Shown: positions 1 to 4,982 of the stretch, in pieces
Layout of the letters: every line of letters begins with the position of its first letter
How positions within the stretch are numbered: the stretch's first letter is position 1
Origin: an uncultured Methanomassiliicoccales archaeon
GTDB lineage: Archaea; Thermoplasmatota; Thermoplasmata; SG8-5
Direction of reading: 5' to 3'
Length of the DNA: 6,621 nt
Assembly (NCBI GenBank): GCA_938004075.1
Contig: CALKWP010000166.1
Coordinates: 1-6,621 of the forward strand
Position numbers and translations under genes: made by a program
Notes under the pieces: generated by a model
Told to the model about the DNA's origin: nothing
What the model saw: the letters and a program-made list of their open reading frames with translations, nothing else
The model's database searches: none

Positions 1-59
1 AAGACAGAATACGAGTTGGTGATTCGTGACTGGAGTGCAGACGTGTGCTCTTCCGATCT
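1..59. other. Illumina P7/i7 adapter left on the contig end (not biological)
   Basis: Positions 26-59 match the TruSeq read-2 adapter (GTGACTGGAGTTC... to ...CTTCCGATCT) with one mismatch, G for T at 37. Positions 18-25 (GGTGATTC) fit an 8-base i7 index. Positions 1-17 match part of the P7 flow-cell sequence with mismatches at 6, 8 and 16. The same adapter and index occur in inverse orientation at the other end. Native sequence starts at about position 60. Confidence 0.97.
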
Positions 60-60
60 A

Positions 61-237
61 ATCGTATATCTTCATGGCATGGAACAGCTCCTCCTGTGCC
101 TGGGACCCGAGCCAGTGCGCGAATCCGGCGAGAGACTTTCCCTGCATGTCTGCCGACATGGAGAGGTACAGGTATGAGGAGTACATCTCCGCGTTTATCT
201 GCTCATTGAGAGCTTTCTCGACTTTCTTGTTCATCAT
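61..237 (-). CDS. Ferritin, N-terminal part (truncated by adapter)
   Basis: Non-heme ferritin, the cytosolic iron-storage cage that oxidises Fe(II) and stores it as a mineral core. Only the first 59 residues remain, against roughly 165-175 for the family. They cover helix A and most of helix B. Ferroxidase ligands are visible at E17 (in NEQINAEMYSSYLYLSM), E50 and H53 (in QEELFHAMK), with the conserved Tyr at 24. The start at 237 is chosen because AGGAG at 246-250 lies 8 nt upstream. An ATG directly after it at 234 is an alternative. The apparent TAG stop at 58-60 is an artefact, made of one native base and two adapter bases. It is the last gene of the operon seen here, 5 nt after the superoxide reductase stop, and would sequester iron released under oxidative stress. 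The family call is firm. Bacterial-type FtnA versus archaeal ferritin cannot be separated from this fragment. Confidence 0.93.
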
Positions 238-242
238 GTGAA

Positions 243-620
243 TCACTCCTTCTTCCACAAGCCGTGCAGATTGCAGTACTCCTTGGCACTGAGCTTCTCG
301 GCTCTGCACAGGAAAGTGGCTACAGGCTTATCACCTGGCTTCAGGAACATTCTGTGCCTTCTGGTGTCGCCAATGAGTTCGATCCATTCGATGTAGTGCT
401 TCTCCTCCATCGGGTGGGCGACCGAACCGACCGTGACAGTCACAAGGTCCCCGTGGCGTTCAATCACAGGCACGTGCTTCTCCTTTGAGGCGTCAACGGT
501 GTTCTCTTTGATGAGACGCATTGGCTCTCCGCAGCATACCAGCTCACCGGGCCCGCCGTGGAGCACTTCCACGATGTTCCCGCATATGTCGCATTTGTAG
601 GTTTCATTCAATTCTGCCAT
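243..620 (-). CDS. dfx: Desulfoferrodoxin (two-centre superoxide reductase)
   Basis: Cytosolic superoxide reductase that reduces superoxide to H2O2 without making O2, using electrons usually from rubredoxin. The 125 residues match the usual length of the two-iron class. The N-terminal desulforedoxin domain (about 1-37) has four Cys for centre I: C10, C13, C29 and C30. The catalytic neelaredoxin domain (about 40-125) shows the centre II ligands H49, H69, H75, C116 and H119, with E47 and K48 beside the active site in the EKHVP motif. These positions coincide with the numbering of the Desulfovibrio enzyme. The start is set by AGGAG at 631-635, 10 nt upstream. The gene lies 16 nt after the flavodiiron gene and 5 nt before ferritin. 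The H2O2 it makes would be handled by rubrerythrin and peroxiredoxin from the same operon. No missing residue was seen. Confidence 0.97.
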   Translation of the reverse strand: MAELNETYKCDICGNIVEVLHGGPGELVCCGEPMRLIKENTVDASKEKHVPVIERHGDLVTVTVGSVAHPMEEKHYIEWIELIGDTRRHRMFLKPGDKPVATFLCRAEKLSAKEYCNLHGLWKKE

Positions 621-636
621 TCATTTCACTCTCCTA

Positions 637-1827
637 TCATTCTATGTTACTCTCAGCATGCTTTCGCGCTATGGCATCGGCCAGAGCGTCGATCTTTGTG
701 TAATCTTCCACTGTGGGCATTCCTTTCACAAGGACCGGTTCGATGACCTCCACTTTGAGGTTGCCTATCATGCCGGCAAGTTGCTCCACTGTTTTCCCGC
801 CCCACCCGTATGAGCCGATTATCGAAACGAACCTCGTCTTTGGCCTCAAGGCATTGGCCAGGTAGGCCGCGTACACGGCTGCTGGATGAGCGCCGCCCAG
901 GACTGTCGGCGTTCCGATGACTATGGTGGATGCGTCCACAAGCTCCATGGCCAGCTCTCCGATGTCGGTGCGGCTCAGGTTGAACGGTTTCACAGAAATT
1001 CCGCGCTTCATGAGCCCGTCAATAAGATGTTCAGCCATCAATTGGGTGCTGCCATGCATCGAGATGTAAGCTAGGACAACCTCCTTTTTGACTTTGTCAG
1101 ATGTCCAGTTTTTATACGCGTCGATTATGAAGGTCGGTTTCGGGTATATCGGGCCGTGGCTCGGGCATACCATCTCGATTTCATATTTCGCGAGCCTTTC
1201 CAGATGCTTGATGATGTGCGAGCGGAACGGCATCATTATCTCCGCATAGTACCTCTTGGCGGAGCGATAGACAGCGGCTTCATCGGTTGCATAGATGTCG
1301 CTCCGGGCGAGGTGCGAGCCCAGAAAATCGCATGAGAACAGTATCTTGTCCTCACGGAGATAACTGAACATCGTCTCCGGCCAATGCACCCAAGGGGCGT
1401 GGATGAACTCAAGCGTTCTGCCTCCGAGATCCAATGTGTCGCCGTCGGCGACGGTGATTATTCTGTCGTCCGGGACATGCAATAATATCTTGATCTGGTC
1501 CTTGCACTTCGGGGTGCAGACGACCTTTGCCATGGGGAAACGAGCCAGTATCCGGGTGATGGTGCCGGAATGGTCCTGCTCTGCATGGTGGGTTATCAGG
1601 TAATCTACCTTGTCCACGCCGGCTTCGCGCAGGTTGTCCAGCAGCATCTTTTCCTTTGTCGGGTCGACCGTGTCGAGGAGAGCAATTTTATCGTTCCCCT
1701 TGACCACGTACGAGTTGTAGGTGGTTCCGTCAGGCAGCGGTATGAGCTCGTCGAATAGCCTGCGGTCCCAGTCCAGGGCCCCGACCCAGTGAATACCTTT
1801 CTTTATCTCCATGGCAGGCATGCTCAT
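637..1827 (-). CDS. Class A flavodiiron protein (O2/NO reductase)
   Basis: Soluble flavodiiron protein that reduces O2 to water (some homologues reduce NO), with electrons from rubredoxin or, in methanogens, F420H2. The 396 residues fit class A: a metallo-beta-lactamase-like domain (about 1-245) followed by a flavodoxin-like FMN domain (about 249-390). All seven diiron ligands are present: H81, E83, D85, H86 (HAEQDH), H148 (WVHWPE), D167 (SCDFLG) and H224 (CPSHGP). The FMN phosphate loop is ISMHGSTQ (255-262). There is no C-terminal rubredoxin or flavin-reductase extension, so a separate donor is needed, and rubredoxin 1 lies immediately upstream. The start overlaps the rubredoxin 1 stop as ATGA, which suggests translational coupling. 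Methionines at codons 3 and 6 are alternatives, since GAGGG sits too close to the first ATG but 6 nt before the second. O2 versus NO preference cannot be read from the sequence. Confidence 0.96.
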   Translation of the reverse strand: MSMPAMEIKKGIHWVGALDWDRRLFDELIPLPDGTTYNSYVVKGNDKIALLDTVDPTKEKMLLDNLREAGVDKVDYLITHHAEQDHSGTITRILARFPMAKVVCTPKCKDQIKILLHVPDDRIITVADGDTLDLGGRTLEFIHAPWVHWPETMFSYLREDKILFSCDFLGSHLARSDIYATDEAAVYRSAKRYYAEIMMPFRSHIIKHLERLAKYEIEMVCPSHGPIYPKPTFIIDAYKNWTSDKVKKEVVLAYISMHGSTQLMAEHLIDGLMKRGISVKPFNLSRTDIGELAMELVDASTIVIGTPTVLGGAHPAAVYAAYLANALRPKTRFVSIIGSYGWGGKTVEQLAGMIGNLKVEVIEPVLVKGMPTVEDYTKIDALADAIARKHAESNIE

Positions 1828-1985
1828 CCCTCGGGGGAGAAATCATCCTTGCCGACGCCGCAGACAGGGCATACCCAGTCCGCCGGAACGTCATCCCATT
1901 CCGTGCCTGCGGCAATGCCGCTGTCCGGGTCGCCGGCCGCCGGGTCGTACACATATCCGCACACATTGCAGACGTATTTCGTCAT
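1824..1985 (-). CDS. Rubredoxin 1 (acidic)
   Basis: Small one-electron carrier with a single Fe(Cys)4 site, 53 residues, normal for the family. Ligands are C6 and C9 (VCNVCGY) and C39 and C42 (WVCPVCG), with the conserved aromatic core residues Y11, Y13, W30, W37 and F49. The protein is strongly acidic (10 Asp/Glu against 2 Lys), as classical rubredoxins are. The reading frame stays open upstream to 2105 inside the rubrerythrin gene, but the start at 1985 gives the canonical MTKYVC N-terminus and has AGGTG (1991-1995) 5 nt upstream. It is 8 nt after the rubrerythrin stop and overlaps the flavodiiron gene by 4 nt. It is the likely direct electron donor to that enzyme and possibly to the superoxide reductase. 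The partner assignment is inferred from position. Confidence 0.97.
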   Translation of the reverse strand: MTKYVCNVCGYVYDPAAGDPDSGIAAGTEWDDVPADWVCPVCGVGKDDFSPEG

Positions 1986-1993
1986 GTGAGCAC

Positions 1994-2569
1994 CTACCAG
2001 TTCTCCGCCAGGACTTCGAAGTGTTCCTTGGGGTGGGCGCAGGCCGGGCATTTCTCGGGGGCTTCCAGGCCCTCGTATATGAAGCCGCAATTGTCGCATT
2101 TCCATTTGACTGGCTTGTCCTTCTTGAATACCTTGCCTTCCTCGATGTTCTTCAGCAATCCGAGATATCTGGCCTCATGGAATTTTTCGGCCTTGGATAT
2201 GTTCCTCAGGACAACGGCCACTTCCTTGTAGCCCTCTTTGTCCGCTGTGTCGGCGAATCCCTGGTACAGCGTGGTCCACTCGTGGTTCTCACCGGCAGCG
2301 GCTTCCTTCAGGTTCTCAGCGGTGGTGCCAATCTTCCCAGCTGGGTAGGTGGCTGTTATCTCGACATCCCCGCCCTCAAGGAATTTGAACATGCGCTTCG
2401 CATGCTCTTTCTCGTGGTTGGCTGTTTCCTCGAAGACCTTGGAGATTTGGACATAGCCCTCCTTCTTGGCCTGCTTGGAGAAATAGGTGTATCTGTTGCG
2501 CGCCTGGCTCTCGCCGGCAAACGCCATCAGGAGATTCTTCTCGGTCTGGCTTCCCTTCAAGCTCTTCAT
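1994..2569 (-). CDS. rbr: Rubrerythrin (peroxidase)
   Basis: Cytosolic diiron peroxidase that reduces H2O2 to water, 191 residues, the length of classical rubrerythrin. The ferritin-like four-helix domain (about 1-145) carries the diiron ligands E20, E53, H56, E94, E97, E128 and H131. A C-terminal rubredoxin-like domain (about 153-191) binds Fe through C158, C161, C174 and C177. The layout follows the Desulfovibrio protein nearly residue for residue and is not the reverse-order type. The start at 2569 has GGAG (2577-2580) 7 nt upstream. That ribosome binding site contains the TGA stop of the ferredoxin gene, 4 nt away, so translation is probably coupled. It stops with TAG, which overlaps the rubredoxin 1 ribosome binding site. 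Electrons would come from a rubredoxin of the operon. It removes peroxide produced by the superoxide reductase. Confidence 0.97.
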   Translation of the reverse strand: MKSLKGSQTEKNLLMAFAGESQARNRYTYFSKQAKKEGYVQISKVFEETANHEKEHAKRMFKFLEGGDVEITATYPAGKIGTTAENLKEAAAGENHEWTTLYQGFADTADKEGYKEVAVVLRNISKAEKFHEARYLGLLKNIEEGKVFKKDKPVKWKCDNCGFIYEGLEAPEKCPACAHPKEHFEVLAENW

Positions 2570-2573
2570 GCTA

Positions 2574-2756
2574 TCACTCCATTGTGATGGCCTTCACAGG
2601 GCAAGCGGCTTCGCAGGCCCCGCACTCTATGCAGGCGTCGGGATTAACCACGACTGCCTTCCCGTCCTGTATCTCGAAGACCTTGGGGTCTGCCGGACAC
2701 ACATCATAGCAATCCCCATGGCCTGCACATTTGTTCCTGTCAACTTTCGGTGGCAT
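2574..2756 (-). CDS. Small ferredoxin, two cluster motifs, the first with His in place of Cys
   Basis: Sixty-residue ferredoxin carrying electrons between low-potential donors and redox enzymes. The C-terminal motif C42-x2-C45-x2-C48-x3-C52-P is a standard [4Fe-4S] motif. The N-terminal motif is C10-x5-C16-x3-C20-P, with H13 where the second Cys would normally be. Known seven-iron ferredoxins with Asp or another residue at that place hold a [3Fe-4S] cluster, so a 3Fe/4Fe protein is likely. A His-ligated or labile fourth iron is also possible. The start at 2756 is fixed by AGGAGG (2765-2770), 8 nt upstream. The gene lies 14 nt after the peroxiredoxin and 4 nt before rubrerythrin. In this operon it may supply electrons to rubredoxin-reducing steps or to the peroxidases. 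Its partner is unknown. Confidence 0.93.
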   Translation of the reverse strand: MPPKVDRNKCAGHGDCYDVCPADPKVFEIQDGKAVVVNPDACIECGACEAACPVKAITME

Positions 2757-2770
2757 CTTTCATTCCTCCT

Positions 2771-3445
2771 TCACTTCAATTCCTTCTTGCAGAAGTACCA
2801 GTCCTTGCACTCGTACCCCTCTTTCATCCTCTTCTCCGCGGCATCCTGGGTCCTCGGCGGCGGGACAATCACCTTGTCGCCCGGGCGCCAGTTGGCCGGC
2901 GTCGCGACCTTGTGCTTGACATGGGTCTGCAGGGCGTCAATCAGGCGCATTATCTCGTCCATGTTGCGGCCTGTCGTCAGCGGGTAGTAAATCATGGCCC
3001 GCATTATTCCATCTGGGTCTATGACAAATACGCATCTGGAGGTCTCGGTGTCGCTCTCGCCAGGCATGACCATGCCGAACTTCGTTGCAACGTCCTTGTT
3101 CAGGTCCGCAATGACAGGGAATGTTATCTTCACTCCGAAGTTCTGTTCGATGTTCCGGACCCAGGCAATGTGGGAATATGTGCTGTCGATGCTCAGGCCC
3201 ATCAGCTTCACGTTCTTCTTGGCCAGTTCTTCAGCGATTTCCTGGAATGCGACAAACTCGGTCGTGCAGACCGGAGTGAAATCCGCCGGGTGGCTGAAAA
3301 GTATCAACCAGCTTCCCTTGTAATCACTCAGTTTCTTCATTCCATGCGTTGTCTCGGCCTCAAAATCCGGGGCTGGCTCTCCGAGCCTGGGCATCCCGTG
3401 GCAATCGCATTCGCATCTCTCATCAATCTCTATGTGCTTTTCCAT
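2771..3445 (-). CDS. Prx6-type peroxiredoxin with Cys-rich N-terminus
   Basis: Thiol peroxidase that reduces H2O2 and organic peroxides, 224 residues. The core thioredoxin fold begins at about residue 20 (MPRLGEPAPDF). The peroxidatic Cys is C60 in PADFTPVCTTE (P53, T57), and the catalytic Arg is R137. The long C-terminal arm (about 170-224) is typical of the Prx6 group. C213 and C219 have the same six-residue spacing as the C-terminal Cys pair of the archaeal Aeropyrum enzyme, where one acts in disulfide formation. An extra N-terminal segment holds C11, C13, C15 and H16 (CECDCH), which is not part of the fold and may bind metal or form disulfides. The start at 3445 has GGAGGG (3452-3457) 6 nt before the ATG. 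The 40-nt gap to rubredoxin 2 is the largest within the operon. The immediate electron donor is not evident, as no thioredoxin or AhpF is encoded here. Confidence 0.96.
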   Translation of the reverse strand: MEKHIEIDERCECDCHGMPRLGEPAPDFEAETTHGMKKLSDYKGSWLILFSHPADFTPVCTTEFVAFQEIAEELAKKNVKLMGLSIDSTYSHIAWVRNIEQNFGVKITFPVIADLNKDVATKFGMVMPGESDTETSRCVFVIDPDGIMRAMIYYPLTTGRNMDEIMRLIDALQTHVKHKVATPANWRPGDKVIVPPPRTQDAAEKRMKEGYECKDWYFCKKELK

Positions 3446-3485
3446 ATATATCCCTCCTTTATTCTATACAATTGGCTTAAATCCA

Positions 3486-3647
3486 TCATTTCACCTTCTC
3501 GAACCATTTCTTCATGGCACCGCACATCGGGCAGCGCCAGTCATCGGATGTGTCCTCGAAGGCGGTTCCGGGTTTTATGCCGCTGTTCGGATCCCCTTCA
3601 GATGATTCGTAGATATATCCGCAGATAGTGCATTTCCATTTATCCAT
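3486..3647 (-). CDS. Rubredoxin 2 (near-neutral, basic C-terminus)
   Basis: Second rubredoxin, also 53 residues, starting MDKWKCTICGYIYE. Fe(Cys)4 ligands are C6, C9, C39 and C42 (WKCTICGY and WRCPMCGA), with aromatic core residues W4, Y11, Y13, F30, W37 and F49. It differs from rubredoxin 1 in charge: 9 acidic and 8 basic residues, with a Lys-rich tail (KKWFEKVK) in place of the acidic one, so a different redox partner is likely. The start at 3647 has GGAGG (3657-3661) 9 nt upstream, lying inside the last codons of the PerR-like gene, whose stop is only 2 nt away. It is therefore co-translated with the regulator. The next gene, peroxiredoxin, follows after 40 nt. Its role as donor to peroxiredoxin, rubrerythrin or superoxide reductase is inference. 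Confidence 0.95.
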   Translation of the reverse strand: MDKWKCTICGYIYESSEGDPNSGIKPGTAFEDTSDDWRCPMCGAMKKWFEKVK

Positions 3648-3649
3648 AA

Positions 3650-4057
3650 TCATTTACCTCCCAAACAGTCCTTGCAGACTCCCCTGAAATAACCGTGAAC
3701 TTCGTCTATCCTGTGTCCCCCCATTGCCTTTCTCTTTGTGAACGGGCACTCAATATCAATGTCTATGACATTGCCGCATTCACTGCATAGTAGATGGTGA
3801 TGATTATTTATAACACTATCGAAGCGCGATTCATGGGCAGAAAAGGCCAGGCTTATCAGAAGGCCATGTTCTTTCAATGACTGGATGGTATTGTACACCG
3901 TGGTCTTGGAAAGAGCGGGATTTTTCTTCTTGAGTTCGTTGTAAATATCGTCAGCAGTGGGGTGTGTATGATGAGTATCCAGGAACCTGAGAATCTCCAG
4001 GCGCTGGGGCGTGACCTTGATGCCGTTCTTCCTCAGTATCTTCACATATTCTTCCAT
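3650..4057 (-). CDS. perR: PerR-like peroxide-sensing Fur-family repressor
   Basis: DNA-binding regulator of the Fur superfamily, 135 residues. The N-terminal winged helix (about 1-80) has the recognition helix near KTTVYNTIQSLKEHG (51-65). The C-terminal dimerisation domain has a structural Zn(Cys)4 site: C91, C94, C128 and C131. The regulatory metal ligands aligning with Bacillus PerR are H32, D80, H86, H88 and D99. D99 corresponds to the Asp (D104) that marks peroxide-sensing PerR, which fits Fe-catalysed His oxidation as the sensing step. GGTGG (4062-4066) lies 4 nt before the start. It is the first gene of the nine-gene operon, and its promoter carries a triple repeat half-site, so autoregulation and control of the whole operon are likely. 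PerR versus Fur or another paralogue rests on ligand alignment and on the peroxide-defence context. Confidence 0.92.
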   Translation of the reverse strand: MEEYVKILRKNGIKVTPQRLEILRFLDTHHTHPTADDIYNELKKKNPALSKTTVYNTIQSLKEHGLLISLAFSAHESRFDSVINNHHHLLCSECGNVIDIDIECPFTKRKAMGGHRIDEVHGYFRGVCKDCLGGK

Positions 4058-4064
4058 GTTTCCA

Positions 4065-4106
4065 CCAATTTGTAATCAGTACAATTTGGGAGACATTACA
4101 AGTTGG
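4065..4106 (-). promoter_or_regulatory. Candidate PerR operator: three half-sites in inverted arrangement
   Basis: Three copies of one 12-mer lie between the TATA box and the ribosome binding site. CCAATTTGTAAT is on the plus strand at 4065-4076, CCAAATTGTACT on the minus strand at 4089-4078, and CCAACTTGTAAT on the minus strand at 4106-4095. The first two form an inverted repeat with 10-base arms (9 of 10 matching) and a 5-base spacer. Its core TTGTAATCAGTACAA (4070-4084) has the 7-1-7 form of the Bacillus PerR box TTATAATNATTATAA. The outer pair is also inverted, with 11 of 12 matching. The site covers the expected transcription start, so bound repressor would block polymerase. The binding protein is inferred to be the PerR-like product of the gene just downstream. 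Confidence 0.75.
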
Positions 4107-4114
4107 TATATAAG
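4107..4114 (-). promoter_or_regulatory. TATA box of the nine-gene operon
   Basis: On the minus strand the sequence reads AAGCTTATATACC, with CTTATATA matching the archaeal TATA element. It lies about 50 nt before the PerR-like start codon. A start site about 25 nt downstream would fall near 4082-4086, inside the operator inverted repeat, giving a 5' leader of roughly 25-30 nt that holds the GGTGG ribosome binding site. A second TATA-like stretch, AATTTATA (minus strand, 4142-4135), lies further upstream and could be an alternative. Confidence 0.65.
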
Positions 4115-4185
4115 CTTATGCGCGAATCTTGCACTATAAATTTCAGCAGGAGGATCGCACCGCGGCACCGTCCATCCCCATCATG

Positions 4186-4320
4186 CCCCGCCTGTGAGGG
4201 CGGGGTAATGCATCGAAGCCCTTCGCTTCGATGGCTGTGATGCACAGCGCAAATAAATCCCTTCTAACCCCGCCCGTAAGGGCTGGGTACGAGGCCCTAC
4301 CCCACGTTCACAGTGGCCTC
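4186..4320 (+). other. Hairpin cluster with two related GNRA-loop stems (ncRNA, 3' UTR or IS-end remnant)
   Basis: Five inverted repeats follow one another in the gap between the Ogg2 stop and the operon promoter. Hairpin A is CCCCGCCT/GGGCGGGG (4186-4193 and 4198-4205) around GTGA. Hairpin B is CATCGAAG/CTTCGATG (4211-4218 and 4226-4233). Hairpin C is GCTGTG/CACAGC (4234-4239 and 4243-4248). Hairpin D is CCCCGCCC/GGGCTGGG (4268-4275 and 4280-4287, one mismatch) around GTAA. Hairpin E is GAGGCC/GGCCTC (4291-4296 and 4315-4320). A and D are diverged copies of one element, and read on the plus strand both loops are GNRA tetraloops. There is no ORF of note and no clear T-run. Possibilities are a structured RNA, a mobile-element end of the IS200/IS605 kind, or a 3' UTR for Ogg2. 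The structures are visible, but the function is unknown. Confidence 0.6.
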
Positions 4321-4327
4321 TTATAAA

Positions 4328-4957
4328 CTACTTGAATATCTCCCCGGTCTCCCTGCACCACAGCAGCATGTCCAGGTGGTCCATGGGTATGGCGGTCTTG
4401 AGGCAGAAATCTGCCACCCTGGCCTCTATCTCAAGATACCTGCCTGGCGATAGATGGCTCGGAATTTCATCAATGACCCCCAGCGCTACCAGGTTCTTCA
4501 GGATGTGGCGGTCCAGTATCGCCAGGTCCCTGCCCATGCCTATGTTCCTGAGGAAGTGGCTGGATTCCTTGTAGCTCATGCCAACGACATTCTTCACGAG
4601 CCATTCCCTGGCCTGGATCGGGGATTCGAAGCTTGCGATTCTGGCCTTCAGGCCGGCCATATGCTCCCTGGCGCCGACTATGCGCCTGGCTTTTGTGTGA
4701 TGGAACCTCACGCCCCTGAGCTCGCCGGATATCTGCTTGGCTGCGCCCTCCTTCACAAGGTTGCACTCCCTGAGCCGCTCCACCGCGGACCAGCAAGATC
4801 TAGCTTTGGACTGGGGGGTGAGAAGGCAGAACACCATTTCCCTGAATATGGATTCGTCGTCGCCGCATTCCCAGATTGCGGAAAATTCCTCAAGCCTCTT
4901 CTCGATATCGGGCTTGAGCTGCTTGTGAAATGCTTTGAGAGATGCCAGTTCATCCAT
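4328..4957 (-). CDS. ogg: Ogg2-type 8-oxoguanine DNA glycosylase/AP lyase
   Basis: Base-excision repair enzyme that removes 8-oxoguanine and cleaves the abasic site. It belongs to the HhH-GPD superfamily, archaeal Ogg2 group. With the start at 4957 it has 209 residues, close to the 207 of the Methanocaldococcus protein. The helix-hairpin-helix stretch VVGMSYKESSHFLRNIG holds the catalytic lysine (K130), and the catalytic Asp (D149) is in AILDRHIL. The protein ends LLWCRETGEIFK, and the terminal Lys is the residue that contacts 8-oxoguanine in this group. The frame is open upstream to 5020 inside the response regulator gene, so starts at 4972, 4999 (17-nt overlap) and 5020 are possible. I prefer 4957 for length and for AGGA 7 nt upstream. 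It is probably cotranscribed with the response regulator-hemerythrin gene. It ends with TAG. Confidence 0.92.
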   Translation of the reverse strand: MDELASLKAFHKQLKPDIEKRLEEFSAIWECGDDESIFREMVFCLLTPQSKARSCWSAVERLRECNLVKEGAAKQISGELRGVRFHHTKARRIVGAREHMAGLKARIASFESPIQAREWLVKNVVGMSYKESSHFLRNIGMGRDLAILDRHILKNLVALGVIDEIPSHLSPGRYLEIEARVADFCLKTAIPMDHLDMLLWCRETGEIFK

Positions 4958-4982
4958 TTTCTTTCCTGCCATATGCTGAATT

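Noticed and set aside
58..309. Longer ferritin start at 309 inside the superoxide reductase gene
   Set aside because: The extra residues do not resemble ferritin, and the ATG at 237 has a good ribosome binding site and the expected N-terminus.
1994..1996. TAG stop of rubrerythrin as a possible pyrrolysine codon
   Set aside because: The protein is complete at this point by comparison with classical rubrerythrin, and read-through adds only three residues before TGA. The Ogg2 gene also stops at TAG after its conserved C-terminal Lys.
1811..2587. Long plus-strand open frame of 258 codons opposite the rubrerythrin and rubredoxin genes
   Set aside because: It is the antisense shadow of well-supported minus-strand genes. 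Its residue makeup is unnatural and no family is recognisable.
2750..3628. Plus-strand open frame of 292 codons opposite peroxiredoxin and rubredoxin 2
   Set aside because: Antisense shadow of conserved genes, with no convincing ribosome binding site or domain.
4186..4320. CRISPR array or tRNA in the hairpin-rich gap
   Set aside because: There are only two diverged copies of one hairpin at unequal context, no regular spacers, and no cloverleaf or T-loop motif.
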